DNA of 64,000 nucleotides. Source: Halichondria panicea (lineage: Eukaryota > Porifera > Demospongiae > Suberitida > Halichondriidae). Numbering within the stretch: position 1 is the stretch's first letter; each line of letters begins with the position of its first letter. Both the position numbers and the translations under genes were made by a program. Below are positions 48,401 to 59,500 of this stretch, one piece after another. The notes beneath the pieces were generated by a model. It was not told where the DNA came from. It made no database searches and saw nothing but the letters and a program-made list of their open reading frames with translations. The stretch is from the NCBI RefSeq assembly GCF_963675165.1, contig NC_087377.1, forward strand, positions 6,837,122 to 6,901,121, in the 5' to 3' direction.

Positions 48401-50081
48401 TCAGAGCATAGTAGTGAAGGCTGAGACAAAGAGCTCTTAGAGTCTGTGTGCATGCAGTGTGTGTAGGTAGAGTGCACGATCAGTCTGTACAAGCACCACT
48501 GTTAGAGAAGGTAAAATATCGTACTCAGTACAATTCTTTATCTTATGTAATGCAATAGTACAGTGTGCAGAGACATAGATTTGTCGGCTACTGATCACTT
48601 CTGTCCACACAAACACTATAGTGCAGTAAGTACATGTACATGCACCTTTTGCAGGTAGAAGAGGGACGTTTGATTTCATTGTATTGTCGGCAGGGGAGAT
48701 ACAGAGCTGTGAGGGTGAATTGAATACACATTCAACAACATTGTATACTGTACAAAAAAAACATAATATATAAATGCACATTGATACAGAATTACACATT
48801 ATTATGCATAAACTGGACCTTTTTCACAGGAGATTCCAGCAGCTCATCCAGAGGAGACTTGATAACCTCCCCAGTATTACAGCTAGACCTTGTCTCACTC
48901 GTCACTAACTGTGGATTCGAATCTTTGAGTTTTGGTATGATATTGGCCTCCACTCTCGGTCTCTTGGCCGAGTTGGACGTATATTTTGTGGAGTCTAAAC
49001 GTTTAGCTCGCCGTGTGTTCGTGGTGCGTGTTGTACTGGTGTGAGTTGTGAGTGTGTGTGATGTTGAGTTTTGAGGGTTGCAGTCTTCAACCACTACCAT
49101 GGGACTCTCAGTTTTGTCAGCCACCGAAGAGCCACCCCGGAAGTTTTGCCCGGAAGTTTCTTGCAAGTTAGTAGCTGCAGTTTTCTTCTCTGGAACGTCT
49201 GTCACTGGTGTGTCTGATCTCTCTATGGATGCTAGTCTTCTCACTCGCGAAGTCTTTGGTTGCTCTTTAGATTCTGCACTGACAGTATTCTTCTTTCGTG
49301 GTCGGTTAAGTTGCTCATTGCTCATTGATTTCGTTTTATTTTGTGATTTCACAGTTGTTTTGCCATTTTTCATACCAGGAGGCGGTTTACTGAATGGTAC
49401 CCTTGGTTTCTGCACCTTGACCTTTGGGATGATATTGGTCTCATTCTCTCCATCACAGTCGTCAAAATCAAACACTTGAGTTTTACGACTGGCTGTTGCT
49501 TTTGGTGCTGCTGGCTTTCTGGTATACTTTTTTGTAGGCTTTGATCTATAATGGAAAGAAAGAATTACAAGTAAGCGTGCTCTTAAAGCAGACACACATA
49601 TACACTGTGTTACTTTAAAATACGAACACATGTTTATATACATGTATACACCCGTACCCCACGGCTGTGGGTTGTTGTCCAGGAAGGAGTTTACAATGCT
49701 TTATCAGGTACCAACCTACTTGCATATTGGGCTGGTAAAAGGTGCTATAGTTCCTGTGTAGATACACTGAAGACCTAAATTAACTCACCTAGGAGAAAAT
49801 GAGTATTCGTATCGTCTTTTTGACCAACTGGAGGTTTCTTTCTCTGTGGTTGCTTCCTCTACAGTTGATGCTTGAGGGGTAGAGCACTCTTCTGGAGCAT
49901 GAGGTAAGCTGCAAGCTTTGGTTAGTATTCTTGATCTGACTTTAGGTTCAGGAAGGGAAATCTGACTAGCTGCAGGGGTGGATTCTTTGCTTGAAATCAA
50001 CTCGTCAAAAAGTTCACTTGCGGTGGTGTCTCTGCTCGTTCTTGTACTACGCTTGGAATAGGAGGACCTGTAGGACGCCAT
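42433..50081 (-). CDS. WAPL: WAPL, cohesin release factor
   Basis: Wings-apart-like protein, which with PDS5 opens cohesin rings in the nucleus. Twenty exons join to 1221 residues: 49,789-50,081; 48,819-49,545; 48,646-48,706; 48,268-48,443; 47,972-48,107; 47,029-47,447; 46,609-46,742; 46,310-46,421; 46,006-46,087; 45,645-45,865; 45,385-45,499; 45,080-45,204; 44,917-44,993; 44,285-44,465; 44,019-44,066; 43,753-43,965; 43,474-43,610; 43,255-43,415; 42,675-42,859; 42,433-42,495. Seen: N-terminal SSYSKR, like the PDS5-binding KTYSR of human WAPL; long charged disordered region with three 38-residue repeats; then the helical WAPL domain (VLLNLTHENE, GVLINLTEHSGRNR, HLEDSVLASYTALL, final GLESIRHIIRYLDALN), all collinear with human WAPL (about 1190 residues). 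Splice phases agree at every junction; the exon 2-3 donor (AAG|GTCCAG) is the weakest. Confidence 0.93.
42860..42893. repeat. (TG)n-(G)n tract at WAPL exon 19 acceptor
   Basis: On the coding (-) strand this reads C-run then CACACA...CAG and directly forms the acceptor tract of exon 19. Length changes here would change the polypyrimidine tract. Confidence 0.8.
43011..43065. repeat. Foldback hairpin in WAPL intron
   Basis: TAGCCTCGATTCCAGGCTGA pairs with TCAGCCTTGAATCGAGGCTA around a short ATTAAAATAC loop. Likely a miniature inverted-repeat remnant. Confidence 0.75.
44148..44284 (-). repeat. 25 bp minisatellite carrying splice donors at WAPL exon 14
   Basis: On the - strand the exon 14 end CTCATG|GTGAGG is followed by five further copies of CT(C/T)(A/G)TG|GTGAGG separated by GTGTGTG runs. 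CCTCAC starts at 44,148, 44,179, 44,204, 44,229, 44,254 and 44,279, so four of the five spacings are exactly 25 bp. The first donor (44,284) keeps the conserved frame. Confidence 0.85.
47100..47447 (-). repeat. Three in-frame 114 bp tandem repeats in WAPL exon 6
   Basis: Exon 6 encodes three 38-residue repeats, each containing RKYSLFNQP, then EDGRSQ and VYSY. Copies differ at only a few bases (for example A/S, E/K, E/G changes), so expansion is recent or homogenised. It lies in the disordered region ahead of the WAPL domain. Confidence 0.92.
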
Positions 50082-50286
50082 TTATCTCTTTACAGACTAC
50101 GCGCTAGACTAGACACTGGGATCTTACATTTCATTGTCATTTTGATTTGACATTACAATGTTATATTGGAGCACACCATGGACTGACCTTTCACCCGAAC
50201 TCCACCTCTCCGAAGATTACCATGGTTACGTACATAGGAAATCACAGAGTCCAATTATTTTCCAGAGATTATCTTCATCTATAAAA
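50082..50286. promoter_or_regulatory. Bidirectional promoter region WAPL/CFAP96
   Basis: 205 bp between the WAPL start (50,081, -) and the conserved CFAP96 start (50,287, +). No TATA box evident. The CFAP96 frame stays open upstream to an ATG at 50,158. Confidence 0.55.
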
Positions 50287-52974
50287 ATGGCCAAGACAGA
50301 CATGGAGCGGGTCGGCCTGTTCTCTGAACAGACCTATACGACTATTGGAGATCCTTATGTACCTCCAGGAAAGAGTGAGCTTGTAAATGTCTAGCACATG
50401 AACTATGTGTACCAGTAGTAAAGTCTCAACCATATAATTTGTAACACTCCCTGGCCACAGAGGCGAATGCTGAAAGTGCCAGCAAGGGGAAACAAATGAT
50501 GACTGCCAGTACAAAAGTGAAGTCCGCTGCTCAAGACGGCTACTTTGGCAAAAACTATGATAGGATCATGACGGTATGTCTTTCATGATGTGTCATGCAT
50601 TAGAGGGTACGGTGATATAAGTACTGGCATTTCAACCACTACGTATTACCTGTATTGTACCGTATAGCGGGTTATATTTTCGAGACACTACATTTTCGCG
50701 GATTGCTCAAACTAAACATTTCGTGGATTTTATTTTCAAGGATCAAATGACCGCACGTCACCCCTACAGTAGAGAAGCTTCAATACCGGATGTAAACCAT
50801 TACTTTCGAGGCTCAAAATTTTCGTTTTTCTGGGTCTATCCTTGAAAACCTTGAAAATAACCAGCTATACGGTATACAGTATGATATGTTAAATTGTACC
50901 GTGTAAGTACATGTAGATTTATAGTACATGTATCTACATCATTATTATAGGGTGAGGCATATTCTGATCCTGTCAAGAAGAGGAGAAAGGACCGAATAGA
51001 AGAAACTAAAAAGAATATCGGCAAGGCCTTCATTCCTTCCAGTGGAACCAAGAAGTCGTAAGCATTATTTTGACCTTGGTGATTGATCATACTGATCATG
51101 CAAACATGATGTTTGTGTCGAGGATCTCAAGAAATTTATTACCTTAGCTCAATCATAATTATGTTGTTGTATTATACGTCTGTGAGTCTGTGATTCATCA
51201 CCCTGCACTCTCCCTCAGTTGCGGTGTGGGCAACCATCATGGCACACTGGGTGGTCCCGTTCAAGCATTCAGTGCAGCCAAAAAACCCAAACCCAAGCAT
51301 CAGTCACCTGGTAAGAACTTCCTCACCAACCCGGGCAAGATGGGAACTGGCTATGGGTGAGTGCAGTGTGCTGTATGTACGTAAGTACTCATGTAAACAA
51401 ACAACAATACAAGGCATTCTGAATGTGTAATAATTATATGTTTTTCATTCTCATAAAGGTATATTGGAGTGACTATTGGCCCTACCCTCAAGTATCAGTC
51501 TGAACCCATAGACAGAGCTCAGGACCTCCTAAGGGTAAGCCAATGTTACTTCCAGTATCACCGATGAGCTGCTACAAACAGTATGAATGCATAAAATTAA
51601 TGTCACTACCCGTATGGGCCCCACCCACTCACCCTGCAGAGAGAGCGCAAAGAGGCCAGCAAGAAGATGAAGGGTAGTCCATTCAAACTGAATTCTCACC
51701 CTAAGGATACGTTTGAAGACAACCCGTACAAGACTGACAATCCACAGCCTATATACAGGGAGCCCAAAAGAGGTGGCGAGAAGCTCAAACCATTTAGACC
51801 GAGCAACCCTGCAAAACTGGTGAGAAATGCACATGCCATGCATGTATGTAGGGAGAAGTCACTGGTGATGAAAAACTGTGCAGCTTTATAGTAGTGACTA
51901 TAGTCTAGTTTACAGCATGCTACTAGCAGGCATAGAGGTTCAGCCACTTCTCAACTGTTTGTAGAGTAAAACCGTGAATATGCACACAGGTTTTAACAAT
52001 GGGTCCTTGTACTGAGAATATTTAGCTACACCAACAACTTTTCCGGGTTTAACCGTACTGGCAAGTGCTAGAAATAATGCATTTTGACATTGTGCGATAA
52101 TTATAATAATTATACTCATTAAACCACTGTATTTTCAATGGGAGTGTACCTTGTGCAATAATTACGCAACATGATAGTCACCGCTTGCTGCATTAGTTTG
52201 TTTCACACACATTTCTAGGACTATTTTGAATTGCATGTGCAAGCCTGATTGTGTTCTACTTGCACGTGCATGTTTTTCATTAGGAGCCTTTAGTTTGCGA
52301 CTTGTGCCTGAAAACTCGCAATTTGTAATCAAAGACTCTCACTGGTATTGTGGTCCCATTAGTCCATATACATACAGTGTGCTGCATCTATGCATTATGC
52401 TGAATTCCGTCCTTCCTACAGTCTGCTGGGTGCCATGCTGGTACGTTCGATCCTTATCCTAAGCACTCTGATGATCTGTACACTCGCTCCAAGTTAAAAA
52501 AATCAGACAAAGCAAAGTTCAAGGGTGGTGAGTTCAAACCCTCTCCTGGACCAAAGACTACACCCACTACATCAGTGCTCCAACAGAACGTATTGAGGTG
52601 AATAATTAAAATTAAGATCACCATCTCCAAATGCATGTGTGTGTGAGAGCTGAAGCTACTATCCTACACACTGTACTATAATAATTATAATGTTGTACGT
52701 AAGGTGTCCAGTGAAATTTCTCATTGTATGACTATACAGAATGAATAAGTTTCACAGTGTCACATAATAGTTTCCTCGTAGTGTGTTTGGTAGTGTACGT
52801 ACTATTTGCCTCTCCATGGCATCTCCTGCAATTTAATACCATACAGCTACAGCTACGTACGTAATATTGATGGTATTATTATAATGGCTACAATCTGTGC
52901 AGCAATAAAACTGGTATTTTCTCTGCAGGAGAATGAACACAACAAACTACTCGTCGACAGTTCCAGTGCTTTAG
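50287..52974 (+). CDS. CFAP96: CFAP96 (C4orf47/UPF0602), ciliary microtubule-associated protein
   Basis: Cilia and flagella associated protein 96, a small protein of the ciliary/centrosomal microtubule apparatus. Eight exons: 50,287-50,374; 50,461-50,573; 50,951-51,057; 51,219-51,356; 51,459-51,534; 51,640-51,819; 52,422-52,597; 52,929-52,974. They give 307 residues (human about 309). Conserved blocks in order: KTDMERVGLFSE at the start; KKNIGKAFIPSSG; CGVGNHHGTLGGPV; SPGKNFLTNPGKMGTGYG; KGSPFKLNSHPKD; GTFDPYPKHSDD; PSPGPKT; last exon RRMNTTNYSSTVPVL. The chosen ATG gives MAKTDMERVG, like orthologues; an in-frame ATG at 50,158 would add 43 residues and overlap the shared promoter, which seems less likely. 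A sponge with motile cilia would need this gene. Confidence 0.93.
50658..50874. mobile_element. TACCGTATAGCGGG-ended MITE in CFAP96 intron 2
   Basis: 217 bp. TACCGTATAGCGGGTTATAT at the left and ATAACCAGCTATACGGTA at the right. Interior shared with 31,570-31,738. It lies wholly inside the intron. Confidence 0.85.
52809..52831 (+). repeat. Stray copy of the DAPP1-like first exon start
   Basis: GCCTCTCCATGGCATCTCCT followed by GCA is identical to 53,537-53,559, the start-codon context of the downstream gene, but here the frame reads MASPAI and stops. It sits in the last intron of CFAP96. Confidence 0.75.
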
Positions 52975-52994
52975 TTAGCACACACTCAGTGACT

Positions 52995-53047
<53 letters not shown>

Positions 53048-53544
53048 GACAGAGAACGTATTAGCTTTACAATTATGTGGCTCTTTTGCTTTTTAAACCA
53101 TGAATATATCACAATACACATTCTCGACGGAAAAGGTTCCCTCTACTGTCTAGTTTAGCAATAATTGATATTGTGGTATATCTATAAAATAAACAGTGTA
53201 CTGCCCTTTGCAGCTCACTAGGAAGTTTAGGGAAAATAGTAAATTGCAAAAAACCACTTGAGATAAGTGTAACAGTTTACATGAGTCAACAAAAACGAAA
53301 AGCAATTTGGCCTGGAATGTCATTAATTAAAAGGTCATAATTAGTGAAAGTTCAAGTGATGTCTGACCTCCTCTGCCGCCGTGGCTAAAGTGAAGGTTAC
53401 ACCCACGTACAAATAAATTCTAGATCGGGCATTCCTCGACTCATTCCTGATCATCAATCATCAGAAGAAAAGTGTAGCCAGTAGTTGAAGACAGACTATA
53501 CAACGTACAGCTTCCTGGATCAAAGCTATCAGTACTGCCTCTCC
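52975..53544. other. CFAP96 3' flank, (TG)n tract and DAPP1-like promoter region
   Basis: A long (TG)n microsatellite at 52,995-53,046 lies 20 bp after the CFAP96 stop codon. AATAAA occurs at about 53,188. The rest up to the next start codon presumably holds the DAPP1-like 5' UTR and promoter; no TATA box stands out. Confidence 0.6.
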
Positions 53545-56500
53545 ATGGCATCTCCTGCAGTTGTAGATCACCCTAACAGCACCAGTAAGTTTAATATGTA
53601 AATCGTAAATAGTGTTTAGTTGTTCAGCACACTAGATTCTATGTCTGATTATGTTAGCCAGATGCCAGATTCAGGTCACTCTGCAATCTCCAGGATGGCA
53701 TGCAATCCTAATTATTATTATTATCACATGTACATGTACATGTATACCTATAGCAATTAGATTCCCACGTACTAGGTACTATAGTACGTACCTCTGATTT
53801 GATTGCGCGTTATAATCCCTCTCCCTCCCTCTCAGGTGCCCCACTCTCCCCGTCACACCTGTTGGACAACGAGGACGACTATTTCACCATTGACGAGTGC
53901 TCCACCGTAGACGGGACAGGGACATCTTCACAACACAGCCACTCACATCATAGTACCCCAGAAAATGATAGCAGGAATGAACGAAATTCCAATACAGATC
54001 AAAACCGTGAAAAACCCCAAAGGCTTCCATCAGTATATGACAGTGATTACGAGAACACGTCATCGGATGGGCAAATACTTGCTGACAGCAGCGATGAAGA
54101 GAGTGAGTCCATTGGAAGAAAGAGGATTGTTCTGGTTCAGCAGGTTCAGCAGGAGCAGGATTACGTCAATAGCAGCGACCTAGATCGTGAGATGGAAATA
54201 GTGACGAAAGGTAGTGTACGTCACCTTGTAAGCACTCGTAGTGATGCATTACGAGGAACTGAGATTTCAGAACCTGACTATGTCAACACTGATGATGATA
54301 ACACTGCTTTATCTAGTACACAAGAGCCTGATTATATGAACACTGACGATCTCATCAATGCCCAGTTGTTTTCGGACAATATCAAACTGAGAGAGGACAT
54401 TGTGTTATCAACAAGTTTTGGTGAGTCTATGCACCCGTTGAGGGACACAGGGGAAACCCCTGGTGAGGTGTCATGTGATCCGCTCCCGCCCGGGATGGTT
54501 CAGAGGAGGTTTGCACCAATACGAAAGTGCTCCACTTTGCATAGAGAGTCTGAGATCAAAATTGAAGCTGTTGAGAAGGTGGGTGTAGTATATGCACACA
54601 AACATGCATTACATAACTATCGAGGACCCATTATCCTATAGTGCTTTCAGCTTCATAGATATGATCCCCCTTGACCTATTAACCAATAATTTGTGACTTC
54701 CTGAGCATTGTCAAATTAAGATCCCAAAGACTAATGCATAGGTATGGTGTAAGTGCATACATAGATACTTCTGTGAATATCTGAACTCCTGAGTGGTATT
54801 TTAAGCTGTGTCGTCATATTTTAGACGTACAGTCCTTGTATGTGTGTTTAGTTTAGTTTGTATTCACGCAGGACGCCCGGTCGGAATACTTAGAAGGAGG
54901 TGACCTTGACCCCACGGTACTCAATGTACATGCTGTCCCTAGAGACTCAGAGCTGGCCATCTCATCTGGTAACATGCTGCTCACTGAGAGAGTCAAGTCG
55001 AGCATGTAAGTGGGTCAGTTGTAGGTACAGTGTACAGTTAACCTTATGGTACCAGGTGTACTAACAGCTAAATGAAATTGAAGGTTACTGGTGCATATAA
55101 AATTATGTACATGCATGCACATTTTGGTATTCAGTGTTGTAGTCTGAGACTTAATGTTTTGTTTGCATTCTCTAATTCTTGAATGCGCGTGTAGCATGAC
55201 ACGTACATGTACCATGTATAAATATGTACTGTTAATAGTCACAAGCACTTCTATGCATGTATTTACACCATACCATACTGCACATGTACACATGTACACA
55301 GCGCGCCATTCACTACGACGCCGAATTACCGTGGTGTTCGTCCTAACACTGGCCCTGATCTCTCTGGACTGGGCACGTTTGAACGAACCCTACTCCAAAC
55401 CACCAGTCCCACCTCAATGCCCAATGTTTTGCAAATACCGTAAGTGGTTTTTGCTCTGCATGAATACGAACTGAAACTGTTTTTCTCAACATAATATACA
55501 TTATACGTATACATGCAGTGTACGTGCATTCAATACCTTGAATGTTGTTGTCCCTGTCATGCAGTCTCACTGAAACAGCTAGTAATGTATACTGGAGTTG
55601 AAATGAGAGTTTTTTTAGAGCAATGGTTGGTTTACCTAACCCATTACTCAAGTTACAATAGCTAGAGAAGCACTTTCCTCTTAATGTAGGATTTGCCCAC
55701 TTGTATCCTTCACGTTACCGTTCACACTGTCCGGTGTAGAATTTAGAGCAATGGTTGGTTTACCTAACCCTTTAAGCACACGGATTACTCAAGTTACGAT
55801 AGAAAAGCTTTTCTCTTAATTTAGGATTTGCCCACTTGTATACCTTCACGTTACCGTTCACACTATCGGATTATAATAGTGTAGAATAAAGTTACATTGG
55901 CAGTAATAGGATATATTTTGATCCTCACCCTGCAATGTAGTTGTGACGAAATCTAGTGTGGAAAATGAGTGCATTCTTGCAGTAATGATATGCCCACGTA
56001 CATTATTGCTTGTGTATTTGGCATGATCGTTATGGTCAGCTAGTGTGTGAGTGTGTGGGTTTGGTTGCTATATTAGACTAGTGCTTAATCTACCATTTGA
56101 CAACATCCAGTATTATAAAAATGTGAATACGAGCACGTTAGTCTGTTAAGTCTCATCTTAAGATGCATCCAAGTGTGTGATTATATTAAACCCTGTACTG
56201 TACTTGTCACTGTCATTGCGTGGGTTAGCTTCCTATCTGAATAAGGCACCTGCATGTGTGTAAGTAGCTACATGTAATCCAATACTGAGCTCAAGTATGA
56301 GAGCATCGTGTTCATAATGTACATATAGCCTGTGTGTGTATCTATAGACAGATGGGCATGCAGGTAACTATTGCATATAGCCATATTTTATGCCCTATAG
56401 CAACAGTATGTTGTCTTGAATGGGATTAAATTACAAGTTTAATTTTGTCCCAATATTTTGACTATTTGGTAAAGTTTTAACAGTTCAGTGCCTGCATGGC

Positions 56501-59500
56501 CTCCTTAATTAGCCGAGTTCTGCATTATACATGTAGGTTGGCATTATAGCATAGCTAGTATTACATATTATGTACACAGGAATACCAACCATCACAATGC
56601 AAGACTATCTTTCTAAAATGTTCACCCCCCCCCCCCTTCTTCAGGTGGTATCACGAGGGGATCACAAGACACGTTGCTGAATCACTGCTCACTGCCAAGT
56701 CTGTACCTGATGGCACTTACCTCCTTAGAGACAGTCTCCAAGGGGGCAACGAGTCCCTAACACTCTCTGTGAGGTGAGTCACGTATCTCTCCTCGGTTGG
56801 AAGAGCTGAATTCATTGCGCTGTAGGCTTACAATGTACAACGTGCATGTGTGTGTGTGATGCTAGGTTAAAAGTGTCACTCAGAATGTCATTCCAGTCAT
56901 TCCTTAAAGGGAAGGTACCATGAAAAAATAAAGTTTTATTTTTTTGCCTTAAAATGTTCTTTGTGGGGTATAAAATAGCCCTGAGACAAAAAAATATTTT
57001 TCTGAAAATTAACTTTTCAGAGAAACAGGACTGTAGAAACACAATTTCTGGCTTAAAATTTTGCTTCCTGTTGTGGTCAAATGTGGGCGCGGTCAAACGT
57101 GACGTCAGAGTAGGCATTTGTGCTGCATGTAAAATGTATTCTGTGTGTGTTGAGTGTGTTGCAGCTGGTTGCTCCTTTACATCTAGCAGTCATACAGTTC
57201 TCTCAGTTGAAATATGAGTGGGAAAAACAAGTCCTATGTACCAGAGCTCACTGAAAAGCAACAGAATCCTGTTTTTGTGTACAGTGAAAACTCACAGATA
57301 TGACCTCCCTTGCTGCTCAGTTTGGGATCCAAAAGAGGAAGAAGCTGAGATCTGAGGTCTGGAGCCATTCTAACTGTTTTCTATAAGGCAGTTATTCAGA
57401 AATAAACTGCCATATCGTCCTGTAAAAAGAGAGGCCCTGAGATCAGAGTCATGGAATGGAGAGATAGCCCTATAGAGAAGTGCCCGGTCGGCCGCTGTAT
57501 ACGGAAAAGCGAGAACGGAGACAGGTTAATAGCTTCTGTTTTTGTTCAATCATGTATAATTATAATACCTCGCTGTAGTTGATACTTGATGCTTTACAAG
57601 AGACAACCTCTCTATACCGTGACTCCTGCATGTAGACCCGGCATGCAACTGAGACTCCTGATCAGACTACATATGCATGCAGTACCTCTCTTCCTATTTT
57701 CATGTTGGAAACAACTTCAGCAAGGGTCTCATTGTCATGCAAAGACAAGTGAAACCAAAACTTGACGTGTTAATAATGTAAAGATTACCGATAGTAACTC
57801 AAACCCCATCTAAATTATAAATTATAACTACCAAGGATGTCGATATTTAGTGTGAAGTGCTTGGACTCATGCATGGTGACTCTCCCCCTGTTGTCAAATC
57901 CCATACAACCTAATTTTGAGCCCAGCATCTTCTTCTCCTAAACGTTTGTCGCGACATTGACAAAAACGTAACTTTTAAATTGTCTCAAGAGTAATACACG
58001 TAATACAGGTTGAGTCAATAATCCTGCATGTGAAGAAGAAGGAAATTTGTTACGAATCGCAGCTATACTGCATGCACAGCTTGGTAGAACAACTCGTATA
58101 ATTATATGTCTTCCAAGCCAGCCCCAGCACAACCGACTAGTTAAGAAAGTTATACCTTTCACACTGATAAACTTACTGGTGTATACTTCATTCTCATCTG
58201 CCTCACCATATCTGTGTTTGTGGGCAGTGTACACCATCTGTAGCACCCACATATCAAGGATCAAATCCATCACACTGATTCTCTATTGGTATAATACATT
58301 TCTACACAACGTACTACCGCATGCATTCACACCTGACACACTCAATTGCATGACTGTATACTTATACATATAGACCTAGTCTATATACTAATTAGTCAAT
58401 TAACATTTCCTATCCTGCCTTCATTGTCACCATCATCATCACCACTCGAACTAGCATGGGAAGGCTTTCTCGCTCATACAGATATGGCTCCACAGCGCTT
58501 GTTTTATCTTCACTGCAGCTTTTTTCATGCTCAACAGATGAGAAGGAGTAGGAAAAACTCAACTGGCTTGAAAATCATAGCTAAAATCACATGTGTCTGT
58601 CAGTCAGACTCATGCAGCCACCAGTATGCATCAATTCAATGTTTACTAGTACCTACTCTGACGTCACGTTTGACCGCGCCCACATTTGACCTCAACAGGA
58701 AGTAAAATTTTAAGCCTTTCTTAACAATCCTGTTCCTCAGAAACTTTAATTTTTAAAAAAAATTTTTTGCATCAAGGTTATTTTATATCTCACAAAGAAC
58801 ATTTTAAGGCAAAAAAATAATACTTTATTTTTTCATGGTACCTTCCCTTTAATGGTAAATGCACAGTTTATAATGGACATAATTTTACGTAATGAATAAA
58901 TATGTGCATTAATTGTTATGGCCCTTCCGTTAATAATAATACACTACATGTATGTGTACGTAAGCATTGTCTTGACGGATTGTTTCCCTCCCAATGCTCA
59001 GGTGTCAGAGGACAGTGAAGCACTACCGCATTCTGTGGGACGGAAATCAATTCACTTTTGGGTTAGGGAAGTTCTCTGATATCCAAACACTGAGAGATCA
59101 CTTTGACAATCAGCCAATCATCAGCGGAGAGTCAGGTACGCGTATAATGAAATTGATACTTATAGGTTCAATTACCCTTTACCACATTCCCTTAGCACAC
59201 CTAATTGGGGCTTGTGAATGAGACAATCTTTTCCAAATTCAAATTCCCAACTCTAGCTCCCACAGTTTATTATTGTTTTCATTATATAAACTAGAATTAC
59301 TGTCACCATTATGTCCCTCTCCTTAATTCAGGTGTGCTTGTCCAACTCACTCACCCGTACCCCAGATCAGTGGCCGAGCCCGCCATCTACTTTGACCCTG
59401 ATATAGTGCCCCAAGAAGGTGAACAAGCTGCATGATGTGTATACCTACATGTACATTGTAATATCAAGTTACAGTATTTGCTAAATACATACAGTTAATA

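Noticed and set aside
48781-49479. Plus-strand open frames (87 and 133 residues)
   Set aside because: They are antisense to the long WAPL exon 2, which has matched splice phases and WAPL-like composition.
57938-58373. Open frames of about 110 residues on both strands inside the TTAA element, considered as transposase remains
   Set aside because: No DDE/D catalytic spacing or known transposase motif visible; they overlap each other on opposite strands and look like chance frames.
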